Source: Eutrigla gurnardus (taxonomy: Eukaryota; Chordata; Actinopteri; Perciformes; Triglidae). Taken from it: a stretch of 64,000 bases of DNA. The stretch lies in assembly GCA_963514095.1 (NCBI GenBank), contig OY741280.1, forward strand, positions 4,842,395-4,906,394, read 5' to 3'. Both the position numbers and the translations under genes were made by a program. The number at the start of each line of letters is the position of its first letter. Position 1 is the first letter of the stretch. Below are positions 46,301 through 58,236 of the stretch, piece after piece. The notes below the pieces were generated by a model. The model worked only from the letters and a program-made list of their open reading frames with translations, had not been told where the DNA came from and did no database searches.

Positions 46301-47322
46301 CCATAAACAAGACAACGCTAACAGGAACAGCGGCCTCCTGGGTGGAAGTCCCCTTTTGGACTCCTGTGCATTTGTGATATGCTGAAAATACATTTCCCTC
46401 TTCTGGGAATGTCATTTTTAGGTTTTTAGGATTATCATCGGAGCAGTTCACTACCGTGATTCTGTAAAAAAAGGTTTGGTGTTCTGTTGCTGTGGCAAAC
46501 TTGCAGTAAACTGAAGCCCTATTACTCTTAGCAGTCTCAAGAGACAATACCTACGAAAGATAGTATTGGTTTCAGGGTTGTTTGATTGACGATTGTGCTA
46601 AATATTGTTTTGCATCCACCTGATATCCCTTGGTAACAGCAGTCTCCTTTGATTGCTAATCAAAGTGTTTCATAGGGGGGTGCTTTCATGGAATCAACAT
46701 GTATTTAGAAAGGGATCAAAGCTATGGAGATGTAATGATGTAATCTTCCCAACCATGTTGATGGAATTACAAAGCTGATGAAAGCAGGTATATTTAGTCC
46801 TTGCTCGATGAAAGGGTAAAACATGTATAGCCAGGTATACCGTCTCACTTTTGTGTTCTTTTTGTGAATGGACAGAGTTTTGGAAATGATTCAGCTTCCT
46901 GTTTCCTGTGCTGCTTCAGCCCGTCGCCTGTGTATCACAGCAATGATGATGAATGTACCCGGCAGAAACCCAACAAACGTCTTGCTGCTACTAATCATCG
47001 TATCCCTCACTCCTCCCCTCCCATGTTCCCTCCCAGCGTGTTCAAAGTTTCTCAAGTGTCTTGTTTTCGTCTCGGGCTCAGCATCAGCAGTGAGTCATCC
47101 CTCCGCCCACCTGCTTCTCCTCCCCTCCTCCCCTCTTTCTCCTCTCTCCTTTTTGATCTCCTTAAACCTCCCTCCTTCATCCACTCTGCTCCCTCCTCCT
47201 ACAGGATTTGTGTTTGTGTGTGTTGTTGTCTTGTGGTGTGTAAGAGCTGTAACAGAACCAATCTAATCCCCCGCCAGTTGCCCCCCCCCCCCCCCCACAC
47301 CCCCCTTCTCTGCATATGTAAC
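43303..47322. other. Intergenic and cacng7 3' UTR; no further gene seen
   Basis: No coding region is recognised. A candidate TTAA-flanked element spans 45838-46279 (ends agg...cct with catctagtggctgg near the right end), but its inverted ends agree poorly. The part next to 47322 must include the cacng7 3' UTR. A C-run (G-run in the transcript) lies at 47281-47305. Confidence 0.4.
47281..47305 (-). promoter_or_regulatory. G-run in the cacng7 3' UTR
   Basis: The transcript strand has five G, then TGTG, then sixteen G, starting 17 bases after the stop codon. Such tracts can form RNA quadruplexes; function is inferred only. Confidence 0.4.
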
Positions 47323-47844
47323 CTAGCATGGTGAGGCGCTCATTCGCATGTGCGTGTGATAGCGGGGAGGAGGCACGGCCGAGGGTGGCACCCCCATGGG
47401 AAGGGCCTGGGGTGGGGGACTGCTCAGGTGGGGGTGGAGCTGAGGGTGGCCGTGGGTGTGGGATGCTCTGGGTAGGGTGGAGGTGGCGACCATGTGGAGA
47501 GGGTGTGGGTAAGAGGAGGAGGTGGAGGAGGAGGAGGCCGGCTGGAGGTGGTAGCTGGCCGCCGATGAAGGCCCGGAGGAAGAGGGCGTCTGCTGGGAGC
47601 TGCTGCCCCCTTTGGGTTGCGCCTGCGAAGGGGGGTTCTGGTTGAGCTGGATGGAGATGTCGGAGGAGACGTCAGAGGCGCTGCGGCCCCGCTGCGGTGG
47701 AGGCCAGGAGTCCGGGTGGAGGAACTGGCCGCTGTAGTCACTACATTCAGACATGCGGGGGCGGTAGAGAGCGGGGTGAGGTCTGTACAGCTCCTCCTCA
47801 GCATAACGCTTCATGAAGAGGTAGACGGACATCACTCCTGCTCC
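47323..47844 (-). CDS. cacng7: cacng7 last exon: end of TM4 and extended Ser/Pro/His-rich tail
   Basis: Acceptor GTCCCAG, then GAGVMSVYLFMKRYAEEELY onward, 173 codons to TAG at 47325-47323. The conserved block runs to DSWPPPQRGRSASDVSSDIS and the C-terminus YHTHMRMSASPC is recognisable. Between them lie about 90 residues rich in Ser, Pro, His and Gln (PSSSGPSSAASYHLQPASSS is typical) that I do not recall from mammalian gamma-7. The frame is clean and flanked by conserved ends, so this is real coding sequence. The opposite-strand frames here are shadows. Confidence 0.93.
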   Translation of the reverse strand, partial: GAGVMSVYLFMKRYAEEELYRPHPALYRPRMSECSDYSGQFLHPDSWPPPQRGRSASDVSSDISIQLNQNPPSQAQPKGGSSSQQTPSSSGPSSAASYHLQPASSSSTSSSYPHPLHMVATSTLPRASHTHGHPQLHPHLSSPPPQALPMGVPPSAVPPPRYHTHMRMSASPC

Positions 47845-50800
47845 CTGGGACACGGCGATGCATGCAAAGACACAACGGTTACTGCAACATCAAATACAGA
47901 ATGTCTTTCTCAAGTAAAGTTTGGTGGAGTTACTCTTTAAAGCAGTGTTCCCCAAACTTTTTTCCCGGGGGACTGACTTTTGGAAAATGTCAATGACGAC
48001 CCTCAATTCTAATTTTTACGGCCATTTCCTCGTACACATGACCCCTTGTTATCTTGAATAGGGTCAGGGAAAAAACATTTTGCCTGGCAAATCTGACGCC
48101 AAGAATCAACATTTTGTTCTAGAATCTAGCAAATACAAATGAAAGGTCCCATATAAAAAGCGGTGTTTCACAATGTTGTCACTCAGAGCTAGACACGCAG
48201 ATTGCTTTGTTGTTTGTACAAATCAACATAAGTGCTTATTTTCTGTCCCAGCTACAGAAGAACAGAAGTCACAGTGGTTGCTTTTCATTTTTAATGACAA
48301 TGTGCCGGCTACAGTCTGTTCGCTTGTATGTGTGTGCTAACCACTTCACATCGGACTGCTTCAGTAACGAGGGTCTTTAGTCTTTAGAGGGTTCTTTAGT
48401 CTAATTAGATAAAACAGATTTTGACAAACTCCATATTTTTCTGTTGAAAAAAGGTGATAATTTGAAATATATTGCAATACTCAGCATATCCCAAAATGAA
48501 AAACATCTTGGTGCTTCTGATGGTTCCTATTGAATAGGTAAACCAACCCCTTTGAAGATATTTGATAATTCACAACTTTGTTTCAAGCTTTTGTTATTGA
48601 AAAAATAAACATGTTCAATACTTATTAAATAAGACATAAATATATACATTTAGTTAACAGGCTCTCTTTTTATTCCTCTCACCATTTAAACAAACAGAAT
48701 GCACGCTAACATTTATTATTTGATTCAATGTTATACATAGGCTACAATTATCAGACCATTTTAGGCTCCCTCATGTGGCTTAAATGTGTACTGCAGCTAT
48801 AAATGTTTTTGACCAAAAGTCACAAGGAGCTCGTATCTAGGGGTATTTATCTACAAAAAGATATTTAACGGGGAATAAGAGAAAAATCAAGAATGTGAAA
48901 AGGTAACAAAAGCAGGGAAAAACAGCAGGTGCGACAATTTGCCGTGGAGGCCCCCCTTGAATGAGAGGCCAACACTGCACCTGATTTTATAGGTAGAGGC
49001 TCCACCCTTCGATCAAGATTCACACCTGAAACACATTAGGAATAGGCAGAGAACTAGAGTGGCCAAAATAAATACAAACAGGGAGAACTACATCACCCAG
49101 AGGTGGAAGAGGACGTAACACAATGGAGGAAATTCAATGAAATGTTTTAGAGCAGGTCCTTCTGTGTAGTGGTGGCTCTCACAGTGAGAGGGTCCTGGGT
49201 TCGATTCCCGGGTCGGCCCGGGTTCCTTCTGTGTGGAGTTTGCATGTTCTCCCCGTGTAAGCGTGGGTTCTCTCCGGGTTCTCCGGCTTCCTTCCACAGT
49301 CCAAAGACATGCAGGATGGGGATAGGTTAATTGATGACTCTAAATTGCCCGTAGGTGTGAATGTGAGCGTGAATGGTTGTTTGTCTCTACATGTTGGCCG
49401 TGCGATGGACTGGCGTCCTGTCCAGGGTGTACCCTGCCTTTGCCCAATGACAGCTGGGATCGGCTCCAGCCCCCCGTGACCCTAAAATACAGGATAAGCG
49501 GTAGACAATGGATGGACTGATTTTATGTTTATATATTCCTCTTGTATTTTATAACTCACTCTTCTAGTCATTTCATATTTCACAAAAAAAAATCTGTTAG
49601 GCTCTTATTTTGACTTATTTTATGCTTTTTATTATCAATATTAGCATATTGATGCCATACTGAGAAGCAGCATGAGTGGATTCCCCATGAGGGACATTTA
49701 AGTTATCTTCTTAGAATGTGTGAAAATGATCTGTTTAAAAAAAATACAATAGTTGACTCTACTGGTTTCATTTTGTTTTGTAATTTAATATTTTATAAAC
49801 CGCTGTTTGTGGCACGGATGGTTGCCACCTGGGGTTCGTACTAGTGCTGTGCGATATGGACAAAATTTTATATCCCGATATAGCTAATTTTATATCCCGA
49901 TAACGATATATATCCCAATATAGTATTTTTTCTTAGAATTATATATATATATATATATATATAAATTCCGGTGCCCCCTTTTCGGCACCAAATCTTCTTG
50001 GTCTTCTGCTTCTGTATCCGCTGATGTAACGTTATTTTCTTGTTCCATTGGGCTCTCCTCCGTCTCCGCCATGCTGCTTTGCCTCTGTTCTACTCCCGAG
50101 CGACCAGTGCCGTAAACAGGTGACGTTTGCGGGTGATGTAAAAATGCTACCACAACGCAGTAGCGTTGCTGCAGTTACATTCGCCTTCAGAACTTGTTTT
50201 GAACTCAAAATGTGAGACATCGAGTTGTTTTGAACTCAAAATGTGCGACATTGAGTTGTGCTTTACACGGCGTATTAAATCACAACCGTAGTGTACGTTA
50301 ACGACGCCCAATTTCCACTGCATGCGTCTCCGCTGCGGTGCATCTCCGATCCGGCTTCGGTCCGCCGTCCGCCAATCCCCACAGGATGCGTTTGAGTCCG
50401 CCACGGCACAGTCCGTCGTTCGCGATAAATACGTAATCGCGCGCTGCAGTTAAAGATATGTGTAAACACAGCAACCAAGCGATACAAAGGTCAGTGTTCC
50501 CAAGGAAGGAGTACAAGACTTTTTTTGACGTAGTCAAGTGGTTTTATTAACACAAGTGTTTTATTTTGAAACGTTTTATTGTTGAGTATGTACCGAACTT
50601 CCTGTTTCGCTATATTTGCCCTGTGCTGAATTGCTGCGCCGTTGTCCGGCATCCGCCAGAAATAGAAGTCCGTATTTGTTGTGGAGAGCTGCGGACTGCC
50701 TGAGCTGAGACGCAGCGGACACGCAGCGCAGCGGACCTGGTGGGGATTGACCCATAGACTAAAGTGAAATGTATCTGCATGTATGACGCATGCAGTGGAA

Positions 50801-51002
50801 ATGCGTGTAGCAACAGTGCTAAACAAGTAGCCTACACGTTAAAATTACGATATAAACGACAGAGGGTTATCCTACGGTAGACATTTTTATATCGTACTAC
50901 GATATATATCGTAATATCGCACAGCTCTAGTTCGTACGGCTCCAGATAGAGTGACAGGACATCGTCTCACTGTCTAATCTGCTTCTTTATTTGGCAGTTT
51001 GC

Positions 51003-51056
<54 letters not shown>

Positions 51057-52283
51057 CCAGTCACTGGCGTCGGAACCTATTAGGCAGCGAGGCCAGTGGC
51101 CACCCCACTTTTCAGGGAAGGAAAAAAAAACATTTCTACAAATATATTGCATTGGTCATATAGTTCGTTCCTAAATAACTTCTTTTTGGTGGGAAAAACT
51201 CCTTTCGCTTTTGCCTCCAAATGAAATTCACAACACTCCTTTCTTCACATGTAGCCTATCTGAATGTTTCCCTACCTGTACGAACTGTTAGTTTGGAGTA
51301 TTTCATCCTCTTTTTTTTTGCTGGGTTACATGTCCTGATTGTCTTTTCGCCACGCTGTTAAATGCTGCGTTGGAGCGGAGCACGCAAGACAGTACAGTAG
51401 CCTGCAGGCGTCGTTGTATTTGACCATTCTAAGGTTAACGTGCATCTCTGCTTTCAGTTTTATTAAATCAGTCATTTAAAATGGTTATTACTTCTCTTAC
51501 ATTTAATGTGCAACGTCCACACCTACGATGTGTTACAGAATAGGCCTACTTAATTAAGTTTCAGGACCCTGGATAAGTGCCGATCACGCAAATCTCCGCG
51601 TTAGGCGGCATATCGGTAATGATGAACATTGAATTTAGACCCGGGAAATGATCAGGTTGATGACGTGTCACATGCTGAAACCATTCTGGTGCCACTGCCT
51701 CCAGTCCCAGCTCTCCTCCTGAGTCCTATCCGGCCTCCTGCTGTGGAGTATTTAGCTGCTTCCTCATCACCTGATCACCTGCTGCTGATGCTGCTCCCGC
51801 CTCCACATACCTCCCCCCTCCTGCAGCCAGATGCTGCACCACGCCCACCTCCACACTGCGGTTATGTAATTTTTCAAGCATGTTAAGTGGATCTGATAGA
51901 TGAATAAATACATCAAACAGTACTGACAGTCACTGTTTGCCAAAGAAACCGAGATGGAGAAAGAGAAGAGATGCCTGTCTAGTTCCATGAATAAAAACTC
52001 AATATGAGTGAATCAAAATGAGTTGCAGATAAAAAAAATTAAAAAAAACATCATCTGCCTTTCCTAAATGGCAACACACTGCCATCAGGAGGGGAGAAAA
52101 TTAAACAAATCCATGATCATGATTTTGAAGAGAGTTGACAAAAAGGCTCGGCGCTTCGTGGCGGAATGAACCATTATCAACAATGTATTCCTGTTTCCAC
52201 CCGGCGTCCGCTGAGCAATCACAGCTCATTCACTCTTCGTTCACAACATCGTCACTGAAACTTGCTGAGGGGGTGTGTGGATG

Positions 52284-52371
<88 letters not shown>

Positions 52372-53357
52372 TGTTTAAATGATGCAGCAATTGAAGAAAA
52401 ACTGAAAAAAGGAGGAGAAAGAGGGGAGGAGATAAGAGAAGACAGAAAGGAAACAAAGGGAAGACAATAGGGAGGAGGGACTACACCAAAGACAAGGAGG
52501 GGAGAAAGAACAGAGGAGATAAAAGAAGGGAAATGGCAATAGAGGATTAGAGAGAGGAGGATAAGTGAGAGAGGACAAAAGTAAAGGACGGAAAGAAAAA
52601 GAGGAGACAGAGAAAAGGCAGAGAAGGAGCTCAGAGGTAGGAGGAAAATGTGGTTGGAGAAGAGAGGAGGCAATAAGGAGAGGAGGAGACGTGGCAGGAG
52701 GAAGAGAGGATCACAGAAGGAACAAAAAAAAGATGAATACAGATGATTAAGAAATACTTTATCAGCGAAGATGAGGAGAGAATAGAGGGTAGATAGGAAG
52801 AGGGGAAATGGACAGGAAAGAAGAAAGAGATGAGGAAGATGAGAGAAAGGAAAACATGCGTATAAAAAGGAGAAATGTGATGTAAATGCAGAGGACAAAA
52901 ATAAAGAACAGCAGAAGGGAAGCAGTTGTGAAAGGAGAAGGGAGGAAAATGGGAATGGACGGTAGATAACATAGGAGAAGAAGAAGAAGAAAAGAAGAGG
53001 AGGTGAAAACAGGATACAAAAGAAGAGGAGAGAACGGGATAAATGCTAGAAGATGATGTGGAGGCGAGAGAACAAGGGAGAAGATGAGAAGAAGAAGATG
53101 AAGAAGAGAGAAGAAAAGATAGGGGAAGGGACAACGGATGAGTAAAGAACTGAAGATAAAAGGGGAAAAAGGCAAGATAGGAGCGGACAGAGAGAGAGGA
53201 GAGGAAGAGGAGGAGGAATGGAGGAGAAGCAGCAGGGATATTCTGATGCATATGAAGCTGTGCTGCGACAGAACTGCTGCCCTCAAGTATTCAAGCTATT
53301 AACATTCATGAATATTGATGCAGGCAAGATGACGAGCTCCTACGCTGGCACTTTTTA

Positions 53358-53433
<76 letters not shown>

Positions 53434-54077
53434 AGCTGAATAAGCCTGCATTTTCAGCAATGTTTGTGTGTGTTAAGCTAACTGAGCCATCTCCGTGATT
53501 ATTTATTCTCAATTGTGATAGTGGCCATGATTATTTTTGTAATATCTGTATCCCAGAGAAATTGTTTTGTATGTATATTGATAACATTAAAGTTAAATGA
53601 TCCATTGTTGAAAGATACAAAGAAAGTATTTCTGGTAAACAAATGCTGAGGTGAAAGACAGAGGTAGTTCCCTCTTTGATAGGTAGACGTGACTGAAGGA
53701 CATATAAGTCCCTCTTTGGCAATTTCTTTAAACAAATATTTGCAGTAATATTCTGGGGAAAAAAACAACCTTAAAGCTGGAGTGTGGAACTTTTGTCTCC
53801 CCCCTCTGGAGGTGAGAGTAATTACCATATTGGTGAGAGCGTAGCGATGGAGTGGCTACAAGGATGGCGGAAGCTACATTTCTGGAGTGGATGCTACCAA
53901 AAAATATAACATATTAAAATATACTCAAAATAGAGAAAGCTTTCCCTGGTGGCGATGGGCTTCATTGGCATCACGTGAACTTGTTTGGCAAAGCGGTTGA
54001 ATGGAACAGACATCTCACCAGAAAGAGGTCCACACTTGGACACTTGGGCATGATAGTCCCCTGTTTGTAAGGTAGGG

Positions 54078-54145
<68 letters not shown>

Positions 54146-54311
54146 TGTTGTTCCATTACCTCTTTCAGTAGGAAGGAGGAGGCGGCGAAGGCGAAGGACC
54201 AGCCGTAGCGGTAGTGGAAGAACTGCTCTGGCTCTCTGGGTCGGTTCATCACCTCGTCATTGATACTGGAGATGTACAGCACCAGACCGACCACCAGACT
54301 GAGACCTGCAG

Positions 54312-54344
<33 letters not shown>

Positions 54345-57300
54345 GAGGGGGTTTGAGGCCATATAGTGCACCCTCAGGAGGTAATCTCTGTTATTTCAGT
54401 ATCAAACATTAAACTCTTGTAAAAAGCTTCTTTTAAAAAGTTGACACGAGCTCTGTCCATGGTGCTGATCTGACGATTGCACCGGTATCATCCCAACACA
54501 CGGCCAGACATTAGCCACTTCCACCTGCGTGTGAACTACATCAACTCTCTGAGATTTTAACATGTTAAAGTTTAGAAACGAGGCGAATAAATGTCTAGTT
54601 TGCCATGAAACTGGTCGCCATCGACTCTTTTCACAGCAGACCACCGATTGAGGAGATGATGACATTCTTCATCGTTCCAAGTAGGACTGACGACACACAA
54701 CCAAGTGTCAGGCTGACGTTGCTTCGCCCTTGTTACTGAGTTGTTGTATTCATGTGTGTGCTCTCTAGCTGGAATAGCTAATGATAACATGTCCTCGCTG
54801 TACTGTCAAAAGGCTGAGAGCCCCAACAACAGGCTGTGCTGTGGTACAGAGACAAACAAGGACAGGCTCACACACAAACACACACACACACACGCATTTT
54901 TCAATGACTTATGGGGACATTCCATTGACTTTCATTAATTTCCTTGAGACATGGCTTAAACCTAAACGTAACCACGACCAGCCTGATCTTAACCCTTACC
55001 CCGACCTTATTACCAAGTCTTCACTCTATAATGTTATTCACATTATGGGCACGCACGACTGTCCCTGTTTTCAAAAAGGACTCAGTGATTCATGTCCCCA
55101 CGTCACAGGTAAACACGCCACAACACACACACTTATGCTTGCGGTCAAAGAAACAGCACACACGTACATACAACTACACGATAAAGTATAAAAATCCTCA
55201 CACACACACAGAATCCTCATTCGGAGTGTGTCAGTGCCCCGTCCCCCAGTGATCTCAGCTGACCTCAAACATCCTCCAGCTGTGAAACTGATGCTTCGCT
55301 TTAAAGGTATCTTTACCGTTATTTTCCTCTCAACACAAATCACTGACAGGCTGACAAAAACACTGTGTTAAAGGAGAATTAAATCATTAAACGCTAGCCA
55401 ACATAGACTTTCATTTTCAGAAGTATGTTAAGCTGGATTTAGGCTTTTGCGTCGGGGAGTTGCAGAGGCTCTGTGGAGCGGATGTGCTCCTCCTAAAAAC
55501 ATGTCAGAGCTGCAGAGATACAGCATGTTAACACAAAAACAGACTGGTCAGCCGTCCTGCTCACTTTGTGTCTCCCTTTGTCACACTATGAATTATATTT
55601 AGTGATCGAGACAGAGACAAGGTTTTTTTACGCTAAGTTAGCATCGTATTGGCTCCCCTTGACTAAAAGCCCATTTTCTATGTTGGACTATTAGACACAA
55701 GTTTATAATCCTTACAAGTCAAACAAATTGAAACACAGTTGGTAAAAGTACAAAATATAAACAGACACATGTTTTTATGATAAAACCCTAACATAACACC
55801 GTGAACAGCATGGAATCTGATCTGTTAAATTCTGTTTTGGGCTGCTTTCATATCTGATGCTGAATTATGTACAGGCCTGATTACTTATTTTTAATGAATT
55901 AATTAACGTATCCTCTATTTAACCAGACAGATCCCATTGAGATACAATATCTCTGTTGCCAGGGAGATCTGATCCAGACAGGCAGCAAGAAAAAAGTTTC
56001 ATATACAAGTAAAAACACAACAAATCACAGGGAAAGGAAGGTCAAATAAGCAACAGCGTTCTGTAAATTGTATTTTCTCCGTGTCCTTGCTATCATCTGC
56101 TCACAAATTCAATCCACATCAACTCATAAATTCAGACAAACGCTGGCCTCAGTGTTCACTTCTGTACGACAGCGAGCTGCGTGACGTCTCTGCAAACCAA
56201 ACAATGAGATGTGACGAAAGAATCAGAATTGAGCAGCGAGGCTTGCAGCGCGGAACGTGATCTGCCTGTGGCGGAACATCATGTCCAACAACAACGTGGA
56301 AGTTCTAACAAACAACAGAACCGTTCTCTGAAAACAGATCAGCACAGCGCCATCTGGTCCCGATTGGAAGTACCTGTCCAACAGTGAGACTGTTTGGAGG
56401 CAGCTGTGCAAAATGGGACAAATAAAAGAAGGCGAGTGTTGGAGGCGAGACACCTGGAGGAAAGCAGGCGGAGGATGGTTGGAGCTCTGAGGCTGCAGCG
56501 GTGAGATGTTTTAATATCCACACATCTCTGTTCGACTGCTCATTATCCAGACGGAACACGGAGTGAGTCAGCAAATATTCAGCTGAAAAAAAGCTTTCAT
56601 ATTTCATGGAGAAAATGTAATCATTTGCACAGGAAAAAGGTACATGAAAGCCTTTTTTTCTTTCACTGCCTTTTATGTTAATGTTAGACGTTCGTTTTTT
56701 AAGTTTCTCAGACAATACTTTGTTTCGGGGTTCAGTTTGTGGGTTCGTTGGGCTATTTTGACAGGAAGCTAATGGAAAAACTACTGGTCTGATTCTCTTG
56801 AAACCCGGTCTGAGTTCACACACATTATTTTACACCTAACTTGTTCAGTGTGTTGTCTGCCTGTTAATGCATGTGAATAGTTAGTATTAATAGTTACAGC
56901 CAGACAGATTACAAGAAAATGAAATAGTGCCACCAAGAGAAAAATCAATGAGCATAAAAAGCTGTTGACAGGATCTCTGGAGTGTTGTGCTGAAATATAC
57001 CAACATCTAAAAGTCCGGGAACATTTGTCTTTATGTTATGTTCATTCCGTCAATCTATTATTCTGTTCTATGGTGAGAAATTCAGTGTCAAACTCTGAAA
57101 AGTGAAAACATTCAACTGAGAGTTGTAAATATCAGTTTTGGCCATGAGATGGCAGCGTTGTGGCTGAATGCCTGTCCTTGAACAGAGCAAACACAGTTGG
57201 GAGGCAAAACAGACAGAAATGTAGGTTGCTGGAGGAAGGACAGCAAGGAGAAATGGGAGGAAACAGCTGGTCCGCAGCCACCATGATGTCACCTCAGGCT

Positions 57301-57799
57301 GCTTCGTGAGTGATGGGCAGTTTTCATGACCAAAGTACTCACATGCTGACTGAGACAAACCGTTTTTGCTGCAAAATCATTCTCAAACAGTCCTGATTTC
57401 AGTGCTTTTCCCCAGCTCCCCTGCTGTGCATGAAATAATTGCAGCGCTGCTTTTGAAAAACGGTTCGTGGTAAACAAGACAAAAACAAGTAAAGAATAGA
57501 AATCCAGCTGGGGCTGTTGTTGTCTTGCTGTTCGAGGGGTTTGAAAGGCATTGATTTCTGGCCTCGCCTGCTTCTTTGTGCTCTGAACCATCATTGCAAA
57601 AGTGGTTCTTGTGTTGTGTGTTGTCTTTCCGAACACATTCAGGGCTGGGAGAAGTATTCAGATAATTTCCTAAAGTATAAGTAGTACCAAAGTTCAAGTA
57701 GAAGTTCTGCATTCAAAATGTTACTCAAGTATGGTACAAAAAGTACTACGGTAGTAGTAAGTATTATAGTAGCAGTATATACTGCTGGTTAATTTCATT

Positions 57800-57872
<73 letters not shown>

Positions 57873-58198
57873 GTAACAACATATTATATTTTTTGATTGT
57901 ATGTTGCATGACTAATCTAAATCTGTAAAGCAACTGCTGATGTTAAATAAATGTAGTAATACTTCCACAAACGTGTAGTAATGCTTTTCTCATAATTACA
58001 TTTCACCACATGAAATGTGACTTTGTCTCTACATAAATTGATGTATGACACATAGAGTACAATTTGTATAGTTTTTCACATGAAATAAAATAAATAATAT
58101 AATGAATATGAACCCAATGTGATATATTACATTAAAACATATTGTGCTCTTCTACCTTTGTGTACAATGTGATTTATGTGTATTCAGTTTTTCTCTGT

Positions 58199-58236
<38 letters not shown>

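Larger units (their letters stand above)
47845..54159 (-). other. cacng7 intron 4
   Basis: No coding sequence. It contains a possible one-ended hAT-like terminus at 47944-47965 (cagtgttccccaaactt), the SINE at 49164-49516, the hAT element at 49842-50929, (CA)n at 51004-51052, the purine tract from 52317, (GT)n at 53358-53431 and (GT)33 at 54079-54144. Confidence 0.6.

Noticed and set aside
47944..48120. hAT element starting cagtgttccccaaactttttt
   Set aside because: Only one end could be seen; no matching inverted end or duplication was found nearby, so it is not listed as an element.
52230..53286. Long Ser/Leu/Phe-rich minus-strand frames (up to 222 residues)
   Set aside because: Caused by the polypyrimidine composition of the intron; no conserved motif.
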